Shown in pieces: positions 15,145 to 24,654 of a DNA stretch of 35,498 bases. Every line of letters begins with the position of its first letter. Within the stretch, counting starts at the first letter, position 1. This DNA is from Paracoccaceae bacterium (GTDB lineage Bacteria > Pseudomonadota > Alphaproteobacteria > Rhodobacterales > Rhodobacteraceae), in NCBI GenBank assembly GCA_020446815.1, contig JAGRDY010000004.1:1-35498 (forward strand), read 5' to 3'. The notes below the pieces were generated by a model that did not search any database, was not told the DNA's origin, and saw only the letters and a list, made by a program, of their open reading frames with translations. The translations under genes were made by a program, and so were the position numbers.

Positions 15145-16281
15145 TCAGTCTTCCCCTATCAGGATGAACCAGTCTTCCGGGTTCACGGGCGTTTCGCCCT
15201 GCCTCAACTCTATATAAAGCGTTTCCATGCGCTTTGTGCCACCACCTTCCGGCGACCGACTCGAAAACGTTTGTAACGACGTTTCCTTGCCCATCAATCC
15301 AATCGGTGCCCCTTTTGCCAGAATGTCGCCGGTTTCACCATAGACCGTGCCGAGCCCGGCGAAAATCAGAAGATAGCCGGATTGCGGTTCAAGGATCATC
15401 ACATTTCCGTAGTCGAGAAGCGGGCCGCGATAGCGGATCGTCGCGGCTGTGGGCGTCGTTACGATGGCTTCTGGCATGGTTGCGACAAGGATGCCCGGCC
15501 GGCGGATGCCGGCGGTGTCCGCCTCGCCCGCGTGACGCAGAAGCGATCCGCGCACAGGCAAGGGCAGATGGCCCTTGGCGGCCAGAAAACCCGTGACCGG
15601 GGTTTCCTCACCCGGATCAGCTGCCGCGAGACCCTTGGCGAAGCTGTCGAGCGTGTCCGCGGAAGCCAGCAAGGCGGCCAACCTGGCGGGGTCTTTGGCA
15701 ATGTTCGGAGGCAGTTCGGAGCGGTTCTGGATTGCCCTGCTTAGCGCCGCGCGTGCATTCTGGGCGGTCAGAAATCCTTCTTGCAGGATTGCGTTTGCAG
15801 CCTCTTGCGCATCGCGCAGGCGGCGCAGATCATCCAGCCGCCCGGCCAGATCGTCGGCCTCGGCCTGGAGAGCGGGGACGACGGAAGACAGGATCATCCC
15901 CGAACGGGCGGTATCAAGCGCGCCACCAGGATGCAGAAGCAATAGCGGCGCAGACGATTTTTCAAGCGTCAGCAAGGCCCCCAAAAGCTGCCCGTTGCGG
16001 CCGCGCTGGCGCTCCAGCCCGGCGGTCAATGCCGCTTCTTCGGTGGTCACATGACGCAGCGCTTCGCGCAGCGCAGTCAGCCCGGCTTCGTAGGCACGCA
16101 GCGTGCGCGTCAGGGCGGTCACGCGGTCACGTCCCGTTTCGGCTTCTTGCAAGGCGGCGATCGTGGCGCGCAGATCCGCCGCCGCCTGATCGGCGAAGGC
16201 GGCGGTCTGGCTGGCGGCGGATGCCATGCGGCACGACACCGCCAGAATCAGGCTCAGCAGAAACACTCGGCAAATGCTCAT
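15145..16281 (-). CDS. EnvC-like murein hydrolase activator (degenerate M23/LytM)
   Basis: A 378-residue protein with a signal peptide (RVFLLSLILAVSCRMASA), a long coiled-coil region at about residues 25-200 rich in Leu, Ala, Glu and Arg, and a C-terminal LytM-like domain (LLDYGNVMILEPQSGYLLIF, GDILAKGAPIGLMG, TLYIELRQGETPVNPEDWF). The zinc ligands of active M23 peptidases are absent: the usual HxGxD region reads AGIRRPGI and the usual HLHFE reads TLYIEL. This fits the EnvC class, which activates amidases at the division site and does not cut murein. The start at MSICR overlaps the gpmI stop by four bases; longer frames upstream lie inside gpmI. Confidence 0.88.
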   Translation of the reverse strand: MSICRVFLLSLILAVSCRMASAASQTAAFADQAAADLRATIAALQEAETGRDRVTALTRTLRAYEAGLTALREALRHVTTEEAALTAGLERQRGRNGQLLGALLTLEKSSAPLLLLHPGGALDTARSGMILSSVVPALQAEADDLAGRLDDLRRLRDAQEAANAILQEGFLTAQNARAALSRAIQNRSELPPNIAKDPARLAALLASADTLDSFAKGLAAADPGEETPVTGFLAAKGHLPLPVRGSLLRHAGEADTAGIRRPGILVATMPEAIVTTPTAATIRYRGPLLDYGNVMILEPQSGYLLIFAGLGTVYGETGDILAKGAPIGLMGKETSLQTFSSRSPEGGGTKRMETLYIELRQGETPVNPEDWFILIGED

Positions 16282-17801
16282 TTTCGGACGATCAGGGTCT
16301 TGCCGGTCATTTCGGGTGGCTGCGCCATGCCCATCAGGTCCAGCACTGTCGGCGCCAGATCGGCCAGCCGCCCATTGCGCAGCGCCGCGCCGGCCGGACC
16401 ACCAACAAGCGCAACAGGCACCGGGTTGGTCGTATGCGCGGTGTGGGGCACGCCTGTAGCGGGATCGATCATGGTTTCGCAATTGCCGTGATCGGCGGTC
16501 AGGACCATCGCGCCACCGGCCTTGCCAAGCGCGCGAATGACCTGCGCCAGATCACGGTCGACTTCCTCGCAGGCGGCGATGGCAGCGGCAAGATTACCGG
16601 TGTGGCCGACCATATCGGGGTTGGCAAAATTGACCACGATCAGGTCATAGCCCTTCTCGATGGCGGCGATGAGGTGGCCGGTCACTTCGGGCGCGGACAT
16701 TTCGGGTTGCAGATCATAGGTCGCCACCTTCGGCGACTTCGGCATGAACCGGTCTTCGCCGGGCTCAGGGGATTCCTTGCCGCCGTTCAGGAAGAAGGTG
16801 ACATGCGGGTATTTTTCCGTCTCGGCAATGCGAAACTGGGTCAACCCATGCCTGGCCACCCATTCCCCCAGGGTGTTGCGAATGGCCTGCTTGGGGTAGG
16901 CGGCGGCCATGAAAGCGTCATGCGTTCTGGAGTAATCGACCATCCCCAGGATTGTCGCCCAATGCGGGCGTGCGCCGCGGTCGAAACCGCCAAAGGCATC
17001 CTCGCCAATCGCCAGCAGGATTTCGCGAGCGCGATCGGCGCGGAAATTGAGGCAGAAGAAGCCGTCGCCATCCTGTGCACCGCCGTATCCGCCGATGACC
17101 GTCGGCGCGATGAATTCGTCGGTTTCGCCGCGCGCATAGGCAGCGTCGACAGCGGCAGCGGCAGTCTCGGCGGGCTGGCCGCTGGCGCAGATCATCGCGC
17201 GGTAGGCGCGTTCTACCCGGTCCCAGCGGTTGTCACGGTCCATCGCCCAGTAGCGCCCGGTCACCGTGGCCACACGCGCGCCCGACGGCAATCGCCCGGT
17301 CAGGTCGGCAATGAACGCACCGGCAGAGGAGGGCGGTACATCGCGTCCGTCAGCCACTGCGTGAAGCGCCACCGGAACACCGGCACCGGCGATCATCGCA
17401 CAGGCCGCGATCACATGGTCGATATGGCCATGCACGCCACCGTCCGAGATCAATCCCATCACATGCGCGGTCCCGCCCGAGGCTCTCAGCGTTTCGACAA
17501 ACGCGGTAATCGCATGATTGGAAAAGAAACTGCCGTCTTCTATCGCCAGGTCGATCTGGCCCAGGTCCATCGCCACGACACGACCCGCGCCGATATTGGT
17601 ATGTCCGACCTCTGAATTGCCCATCTGACCGCTTGGCAAGCCGACATCGGGACCGTGGGTGATCAGCCGCGCATGGGGGCAAGTGGCCATGATGCGATCA
17701 TAGGTCGGGGTATCGGCAAGCGCCACGGCATTCGCCTCGGTTTCGGCCCGCAGTCCCCAGCCATCGAGAATGCACAGGACAACAGGCTTGGGACGGGACA
17801 T
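16278..17801 (-). CDS. gpmI: 2,3-bisphosphoglycerate-independent phosphoglycerate mutase
   Basis: GpmI interconverts 3- and 2-phosphoglycerate in glycolysis and gluconeogenesis using two manganese ions and a phosphoserine intermediate. The 507-residue length is normal. Motifs are LCILDGWG at the N-terminus, QMGNSEVGHTNIGAGR with the catalytic Ser, ADGRDVPPSS, FRADRAREI, LTADHGNCETM with metal-binding Asp and His, and PHTAHTTNPVP. AAAGGAGCC lies before the ATG. Its end overlaps envC (ATGA), giving the gpmI, envC, ctpA, rppH series seen in the Rhodobacterales. Confidence 0.97.
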   Translation of the reverse strand: MSRPKPVVLCILDGWGLRAETEANAVALADTPTYDRIMATCPHARLITHGPDVGLPSGQMGNSEVGHTNIGAGRVVAMDLGQIDLAIEDGSFFSNHAITAFVETLRASGGTAHVMGLISDGGVHGHIDHVIAACAMIAGAGVPVALHAVADGRDVPPSSAGAFIADLTGRLPSGARVATVTGRYWAMDRDNRWDRVERAYRAMICASGQPAETAAAAVDAAYARGETDEFIAPTVIGGYGGAQDGDGFFCLNFRADRAREILLAIGEDAFGGFDRGARPHWATILGMVDYSRTHDAFMAAAYPKQAIRNTLGEWVARHGLTQFRIAETEKYPHVTFFLNGGKESPEPGEDRFMPKSPKVATYDLQPEMSAPEVTGHLIAAIEKGYDLIVVNFANPDMVGHTGNLAAAIAACEEVDRDLAQVIRALGKAGGAMVLTADHGNCETMIDPATGVPHTAHTTNPVPVALVGGPAGAALRNGRLADLAPTVLDLMGMAQPPEMTGKTLIVRK

Positions 17802-18049
17802 GAAGGCTCCTTTCCGGTTTGGCCACCTTCTAAAGTGTTTCGACTATATGGTGAAGCATCGGGTATCGCTTTTCGCGCTTGATCGAAGGGAGCGGCCGCG
17901 AACCAGCGATTCAAGATCTGGTTGACCCGCTATAGTTCCAGTTGCGAAGGGCGGCAACCGGCTGGGGCGGGCGGGGCCATGCCCGCCTTGCATCGGGCTT
18001 CGTTTCGCCCGATGATACCCGATGTGAGGTTGTTGCGAGAAAAACCAGC

Positions 18050-18661
18050 ATGGATATCGCCGCGCTCTTGATCTTCGCCGGGGCTCTGGCCATTGCCGCC
18101 GGAACACCCGGGCCCAGCATTGCCGCGCTCGTTGCGCGGGTTCTGGCACGGGGGCGGCGAGATGTGGCGCCCTTTCTGGCGGCGATGTGGATTGGCGAGG
18201 CGATCTGGCTGTCGCTTGCGGTCTGGGGGCTGGCCTCGCTGGCCGGGACATTCCATGCGGTATTTGTCATGCTGAAATGGGCGGGCGTGGCCTATCTGCT
18301 GTTTCTCGCCTGGAAGATGTGGCGCGGGTCGGCTGATCTGTCGGGGCAGGCAATCCCCGAACGAGGATCGGCATCCGGCATGTTCATGGCGGGAATTGCC
18401 GTAACCCTGGGCAACCCCAAGGTCATGGTTTTCTATCTGGCGTTGCTTCCGACAATCATCGATTTGCGTTATCTGTCGGTCCTGGGCTGGGCGGAATTGA
18501 CGGCAACGATGCTGGCGGTGCTGATTGGCATTGACATGACATGGGTCGCCCTGGCGTCGCGCGCGCGGCAATTCCTCAAGAGCCCGCGCGCAGTGCGTTG
18601 GGCGAACCGGTTCAGCGCCGGGGTCATGACCGGCGCCGCGGCGGCAATCGCGGCGCGCTGA
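18050..18661 (+). CDS. LysE/RhtB-family amino-acid exporter
   Basis: A 203-residue inner-membrane protein with about six helices. The first carries the family GTPGPSIAALVARVLARG motif; GNPKVMVFYLALLP in the middle is the second signature. Members export lysine, threonine, homoserine lactones or similar compounds; the substrate here cannot be told. The start at MDIAA is chosen because the upstream extension to 17942 is polar and Arg-rich. It lies on the plus strand between rlmH and gpmI, two genes that usually follow each other on one strand, and ends two bases from the rlmH stop. Confidence 0.85.
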   Translation: MDIAALLIFAGALAIAAGTPGPSIAALVARVLARGRRDVAPFLAAMWIGEAIWLSLAVWGLASLAGTFHAVFVMLKWAGVAYLLFLAWKMWRGSADLSGQAIPERGSASGMFMAGIAVTLGNPKVMVFYLALLPTIIDLRYLSVLGWAELTATMLAVLIGIDMTWVALASRARQFLKSPRAVRWANRFSAGVMTGAAAAIAAR

Positions 18662-18663
18662 TC

Positions 18664-19134
18664 TCAGGCCCGATGGTAGGGGCTGCCTGCCAGGATGGAC
18701 GCCGCGCGATAAAGCTGTTCGGCCAGCATGACGCGGGCAAGCATATGCGGCCAGACCATGGGCCCGAAGGACAGTGCCAGGTCGGCGCGGTCGCGCAGAG
18801 TTGCGGCAATCCCGTCAGCGCCGCCGATGACCAGCGCGGTTTCCTGCTGCCCGTTGTCACGCCACTGGGCGATCTGCCTGGCGAATTCGGGTGAACTGAG
18901 CAATTTGCCACGCTCGTCGAGACAAACCAGCCTGGACCCTTCGGGGATCACCTTTGCCAGCAGATCGGCTTCGCTGGCCATGCCGCCGCCTTTCCTGTCC
19001 TCGACTTCATGCAGGACAACTGGCCCCAGGCCGAGCGCCCGGCCGGTCTTGTCGAAACGCGCAAGGTAGTCGCAGATCAGGTCGCGTTCAGGGCCCGCCC
19101 GAAGGCGGCCCACGACGCAAAGGTGCAGCCGCAT
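18664..19134 (-). CDS. rlmH: 23S rRNA (pseudouridine1915-N3)-methyltransferase
   Basis: RlmH is a SPOUT methyltransferase that modifies pseudouridine 1915 in helix 69 of 23S rRNA using SAM. The 156-residue product has the knot motifs VIGGADGI and LSFGPMVWPHMLARVML, then AEQLYRAASILAGSPYH at the C-terminus, all diagnostic. The start at MRLHL overlaps the rsfS stop by one base (TGATG); the longer open frame extends into rsfS and has no family character. The pair rsfS-rlmH is a very common operon of late ribosome maturation and silencing. Confidence 0.95.
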   Translation of the reverse strand: MRLHLCVVGRLRAGPERDLICDYLARFDKTGRALGLGPVVLHEVEDRKGGGMASEADLLAKVIPEGSRLVCLDERGKLLSSPEFARQIAQWRDNGQQETALVIGGADGIAATLRDRADLALSFGPMVWPHMLARVMLAEQLYRAASILAGSPYHRA

Positions 19135-19505
19135 CAGATGGGCGCGGCGATGGCGTCTGTACCGGTCGCAAGCCACATCTTTTCGAGTTGATAAAACTCG
19201 CGGACCTCGGGGCGGAAAATGTGAACGACGATGTCCGAGGCATCGATCAGCACCCAATCGCCCTGATCCTTGCCCTCGATCTTGCAGATCAGGCCGAAAT
19301 CCTGTTTGAGCCGGTCAACCAGCTTTTCGGCGATCGCCCCCACCTGACGCGACGAACGGCCCGAGCATACGACCATGTAGTCGGCCACACTGGAACGGCC
19401 GCGCAAGTCGATTGTCACGACATCGTCGGCCTTGTCGTCATCAAGTGAGTTGAGAATTCGGGCAAGCAACGCGTCGCTTGTAACCTCGTCGGGCATCGCC
19501 GTCAT
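19134..19505 (-). CDS. rsfS: ribosome silencing factor
   Basis: RsfS (RsfA, formerly YbeB/Iojap) binds ribosomal protein L14 and blocks joining of the subunits under nutrient limitation. The product has 123 residues from MTAMP. Motifs are DDKADDVVTIDLRGRSSVAD, YMVVCSGRSSRQVGAIAEKL, GDWVLIDASDIVVHIFRPEV and REFYQLEKMW. The open frame continues upstream to 19838, but that part is low in coding character and overlaps the mscS gene, so a start near 19505 is chosen; a slightly earlier non-ATG start is possible. It is coupled to rlmH. Confidence 0.93.
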   Translation of the reverse strand: MTAMPDEVTSDALLARILNSLDDDKADDVVTIDLRGRSSVADYMVVCSGRSSRQVGAIAEKLVDRLKQDFGLICKIEGKDQGDWVLIDASDIVVHIFRPEVREFYQLEKMWLATGTDAIAAPI

Positions 19506-19650
19506 CGGCGCCAGCCCCGCGGCCGAAGAAGCGGCCGCCTTTGCAGTTTGAAACAGGACATTGTCCTCCTCGGTTGCGCGCCGACCATGCCCCGGCGCTG
19601 GGCCTGTGTTCAACGTAACATCGCGACTGTAAAATCTCAATGTAGCGGAA

Positions 19651-19677
19651 TTAAGGAAAGAAGGCGCTGTGGCGCCT
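19651..19677 (-). terminator. probable intrinsic terminator of the MscS-type gene
   Basis: On the minus strand AGGCGC and GCGCCT form a six-pair stem with a four-base loop (19677-19662), followed by the T-rich TCTTTCCTTAA. It lies 12 bp past the stop of the channel gene and before rsfS, so the two are probably separate units. The T tract is broken, hence moderate confidence. Confidence 0.5.
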
Positions 19678-19689
19678 CTCCGCCACCGG

Positions 19690-21036
19690 TCATCGTGAAA
19701 CGTCGGCGTTCGCTGCCCGTTCACTCGGGATTTCGACCGCGCCGCCAAGCATGCGCACCTCGCGCTGCGGGAAGGGGATGGAGATGCCGTTCTTCTTGAA
19801 GGCGTCCCATAGGGCGAGATAGACATTGCCGCGCACATTGGTCAGCCCTTCGGACGGATCGGTGATCCAGAAGCGCAGGACATAGTCGACCGAACTTTCG
19901 CCAAAGCCGGTGATATGACAGACGGCGGGGCGGCTTCTGAGCACCCTGTTGACCGACAGGGCGGCCTCGATCGCCACCTTGCGCACCAGATGGGGATCAT
20001 CGCCATATGCGGTGCCAAAAAAGATGTCGATGCGAACGAACTGGTTGGAATGCGACCAGTTGACCACTTGTCCGGTGATCAGGTCTTCGTTGGGGATCAG
20101 GTATTCCTTGCCGTCGCGCGTGACCACGCTGACATAGCGCGCGCCCAGCGATTCTATCCAGCCGAAGGTATCACCCAGCGAAATCACGTCCCCCGGTTTG
20201 ACGGACTTGTCCAGAAGGATGATGACGCCCGAAACAAGGTTCGACACCACTTTTTGCAGGCCGAAACCAAGACCGACACCAATGGCGCCCGACAGCACCG
20301 CAAGCCCGGTCAGATCGAAGCCAACCGCCTTCAGGCCGATGAAAAACGCGGCACCGTAAAGGCCGATTTGCAGCCCCTTGACCGCAAGCTCCTGCATCGA
20401 GGGTGAAATATCCTTGTTGCCGCGGATACGTCTTGTGCTGGACTGAGTGACAAACCGGGCCAGCGTGACGAGAACACCAGTGACCACCAGCGCCTTGATG
20501 ACCGACAGCGCCGAAAGATGGAATGAACCGAATTGAATCGCCACCCGGTCGAGAAACCCGCTTACCTCCTCGCTCAGTCCGAGATAGTAGATCGTGACAT
20601 ATGCCCACAGCCCCCAGGTGACGATGGGCCTTAGAAGCGGGTTCGAAATGAAACGCGCGGCGAAACTGACCATCAGCACTGCCGTGGCAATCGTTGCGCC
20701 CAGGGTGACCAGATAGCGCCGCGAGGGAAAATGGAACAGATAGGCGAGCACCGCCGCCGCCCCCCAGGCCAGGAGCACGAAGATGATCAGCCGCAACCGT
20801 TTATGCACGATCAGCGCGGTGCGCAGGCGCCATTTCGGCCAGCCTTCGCGGTCGCGCAGCCAATCATGGGTTCTCGGCCCGACCCAGCGGTGGATCGCCC
20901 AGGCGGCTGCAACACAGGCGATGAGGATCACCACCTGACTGTAGCGCGACGGCAGGAAGAGGTTGTTCAACGCCTTCAGCAGACCGTCGAACAGGTCGGA
21001 AAACGCCGCGTAGGTTGTCTGAGCCTCATTTTCCAT
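19690..21036 (-). CDS. MscS-family mechanosensitive channel
   Basis: A 448-residue inner-membrane protein. Hydrophobic segments occupy most of residues 30-260; the pore-lining helix is seen in GAIGVGLGFGLQKVVSN, followed by LVSGVIILLDKSVKPGDVI, the MscS signature, and then the cytoplasmic beta and alpha/beta domains with YLIPNEDLITGQVVNW. The extra N-terminal helices make it longer than E. coli MscS (286 residues). It likely opens under membrane tension to release solutes. The ATG at 21036 has GGTGG ahead of it and is preferred to the one eight codons upstream. It is divergent from leuC. Confidence 0.9.
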   Translation of the reverse strand: MENEAQTTYAAFSDLFDGLLKALNNLFLPSRYSQVVILIACVAAAWAIHRWVGPRTHDWLRDREGWPKWRLRTALIVHKRLRLIIFVLLAWGAAAVLAYLFHFPSRRYLVTLGATIATAVLMVSFAARFISNPLLRPIVTWGLWAYVTIYYLGLSEEVSGFLDRVAIQFGSFHLSALSVIKALVVTGVLVTLARFVTQSSTRRIRGNKDISPSMQELAVKGLQIGLYGAAFFIGLKAVGFDLTGLAVLSGAIGVGLGFGLQKVVSNLVSGVIILLDKSVKPGDVISLGDTFGWIESLGARYVSVVTRDGKEYLIPNEDLITGQVVNWSHSNQFVRIDIFFGTAYGDDPHLVRKVAIEAALSVNRVLRSRPAVCHITGFGESSVDYVLRFWITDPSEGLTNVRGNVYLALWDAFKKNGISIPFPQREVRMLGGAVEIPSERAANADVSR

Positions 21037-21158
21037 CAGGCCACCCTGTTTTGATTTCATCTATTGCATGCACCCTGAATGCCGTCAAACCGGACGCCGG
21101 GCATGGTGCCATTCGAACGTCTTGCGGGGTGCGCGGCGAGCGTGTATCTGCCCAGCCC

Positions 21159-21245
21159 ATGGAACCGATTTTCGACATGGATGACCGCGCCCGCCTGCCA
21201 TGGCGGTTTTTCGCCACCGCATTCCGTACCCTGGCGCGCGCCTGA
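21159..21245 (+). CDS. possible 28-residue leader peptide or small protein ahead of leuC
   Basis: The frame [20 protein letters not shown] then AFRTLARA ends 61 bp before the leuC start. The composition (acidic start, basic aromatic end) looks protein-like, but no good ribosome binding site is visible, and it has no run of Leu codons, so it is not a classical leucine attenuator peptide. Kept only as a candidate. Confidence 0.2.
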   Translation: MEPIFDMDDRARLPWRFFATAFRTLARA

Positions 21246-21306
21246 TCCGTTCAGCGCATCGCGCAAACCAATTGCCTTCGGACCCTCAAACCACGGGAGC
21301 GCCCCA

Positions 21307-22713
<1,407 letters not shown>

Positions 22714-22770
22714 GAGTCCGATTCACCGAAGGAATCCCTCAGCCGCGGAATTAATCACCCGCATTCGGCC

Positions 22771-24654
22771 TTAAAGGCGAATTTGCTGTCCAATCACCAC
22801 GGTTCTGTCCGGTGGAAGATCATAGGTGTCGGACATGCGCTGGGCGTTTCGCCAGAGTTGGGTAAACATGGCGATCCGCAACTGTCTGGCCCATGATCCG
22901 GTTCGCTCCGACAGGATTTCTTCCAATCCTGTGAAATAGGTCAGATCGTCGGGGTCTATTTCCAGCCCCACAACCCGGCACAGTTTCAGGGCTAACGGAA
23001 TATCCGGCGTTTGCATGAACCCGTAAGAAACGATGACCCGCCAGATCCCTGGATCAAGCTCGTCCAGCTCGATGCGACCCGCGGCCGCAACGCGCGGGAC
23101 ATCCTGAATCCGTATCGTCACGAACAGGGTTCTTTCGTGGATCACCGGCATATGCGTCATGATCAGGCGCAGGGCCACTGGGCTGAGTTCTGGGAACGCC
23201 GTCAGAAACACCGCCGTTCCCGGCACCGTTTTCGGACGCTCGCGCCTGATATCGACAAGCCAGTCAGACAACGGCTGTCGGTTCTCGCTCGTTTTCGTCT
23301 TCAGATCCGCCAATCCGAGGCGCCAGATCGACATGGTCATGAAAATGACGAACGCGACCAGGACCGGATACCAGCCGCCTTCGAGGAACTTGAAGGCGTT
23401 GGCTAAGAGGAAAGTCACATCCACAACCAGGAAGGCCAGAGCCAGCAGACCGACAAGAACCGGGTTCCAGCCGAAACGCCGCGCCACGAAAAATGCGAGA
23501 AAGGTGGTGATCACCATGTCCGCCGCTACTGCAAGACCGTAGGCCGCGCCCAGGTTGGCGGAACTGCGAAACCCCAGCACCAGCGCGACGGTCGCAACCA
23601 TCAGCAGCCAGTTTACGGATGGAATATAGATTTGGCCGATGTTCCCGATATCGGTGTGCATGACTTTGACACGCGGTAATTGACCCAGTTGCATGGCCTG
23701 TCGGGTCAGCGAAAACACCCCGGAAATCACCGCCTGAGAAGCAATGATGGTCGCTAGAGTTGCAACCGCAACCAACGGATAGTGAAACCAGCCGGGGCTC
23801 AATTCGTAGAACGGATGGGCAATGCTGCCCGGATGAGCGAGGACCAGCCCGCCCTGCCCAAAATAATTCAGCAACAAGGCCGGCAACGCGACGAAAAACC
23901 AGGCGGCACGAATCGGTCTACGCCCGAAATGCCCCAGATCGGCATAAAGGGCCTCGGCCCCTGTTACTGCCAGAAAGACGTTGCCGAGGACAATCACGCC
24001 GGTCAGGCCATTCTGCACCACAAACGACAGCCCATAGATCGGCGACAGTGCCGCAAGGACGTGCGGCTCCTTGAGAATTCCGCCAAGCCCGAGGCCCCCC
24101 AGGATGAGGAACCAGATCAACATCACCGGGCCGAACAGCGCGCCTATCTTGGCGGTGCCACGGCTCTGGATCGCAAAAAGCGCGACAAGGATTGCGATCG
24201 TGATCGGGATGACAAAGGTATCAAGGTTGGGGTTGTCGACTTGCAGGCCTTCTACCGCGCTCAGCACCGAAATGGCTGGGGTGATCGTGCCATCCCCAAA
24301 GAGCAACGCGGCACCGAAAAGCCCGAGAATCATCAGCGTATGGCGGGTGGTTCCCGCTGCCGCGGCCCAGGGGTTCAACAGAGCGACAAGCGCGATGATC
24401 CCGCCCTCGCCATTGTTGTCGGCCTTGAGCACGAACATCAGATATTTGATGGACACCACGATAATCAGCGCCCAGACGATCAGCGACAGCACGCCAAGAA
24501 TATCGCCCTGGGTCGCGGCGATGCTGTTGTCATTGGCAAAGCTCAGTTTGAACGCATAAAGAGGGCTTGTGCCGATATCGCCATAGACAACGCCCAATGC
24601 AGCCAGGGCGGTAAGTGAAAGGCGGCCCTGGCCCCGATCGTCGACGTCGGTCAT
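22771..24654 (-). CDS. kup: KUP-family potassium uptake protein
   Basis: A 627-residue inner-membrane protein of the Kup/HAK/KT family that takes up potassium, probably with protons. The N-terminus has the signature GVVYGDIGTSPLYAFK; about 12 transmembrane helices run to residue 430, including DGTITPAISVLSAVEG and the conserved NVFLAVTGAEALYADLGHFG. The cytoplasmic C-terminal domain follows (residues 440-627). Its ATG overlaps the stop of the ClC-type gene by four bases, so both should be made from one transcript. Its end converges with leuC, 57 bp away. Confidence 0.96.
   Translation of the reverse strand: MTDVDDRGQGRLSLTALAALGVVYGDIGTSPLYAFKLSFANDNSIAATQGDILGVLSLIVWALIIVVSIKYLMFVLKADNNGEGGIIALVALLNPWAAAAGTTRHTLMILGLFGAALLFGDGTITPAISVLSAVEGLQVDNPNLDTFVIPITIAILVALFAIQSRGTAKIGALFGPVMLIWFLILGGLGLGGILKEPHVLAALSPIYGLSFVVQNGLTGVIVLGNVFLAVTGAEALYADLGHFGRRPIRAAWFFVALPALLLNYFGQGGLVLAHPGSIAHPFYELSPGWFHYPLVAVATLATIIASQAVISGVFSLTRQAMQLGQLPRVKVMHTDIGNIGQIYIPSVNWLLMVATVALVLGFRSSANLGAAYGLAVAADMVITTFLAFFVARRFGWNPVLVGLLALAFLVVDVTFLLANAFKFLEGGWYPVLVAFVIFMTMSIWRLGLADLKTKTSENRQPLSDWLVDIRRERPKTVPGTAVFLTAFPELSPVALRLIMTHMPVIHERTLFVTIRIQDVPRVAAAGRIELDELDPGIWRVIVSYGFMQTPDIPLALKLCRVVGLEIDPDDLTYFTGLEEILSERTGSWARQLRIAMFTQLWRNAQRMSDTYDLPPDRTVVIGQQIRL

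Noticed and set aside
15732-17615. 627-codon plus-strand frame
   Set aside because: Antisense to envC and gpmI; composition rich in Gly, Arg and His with no domain.
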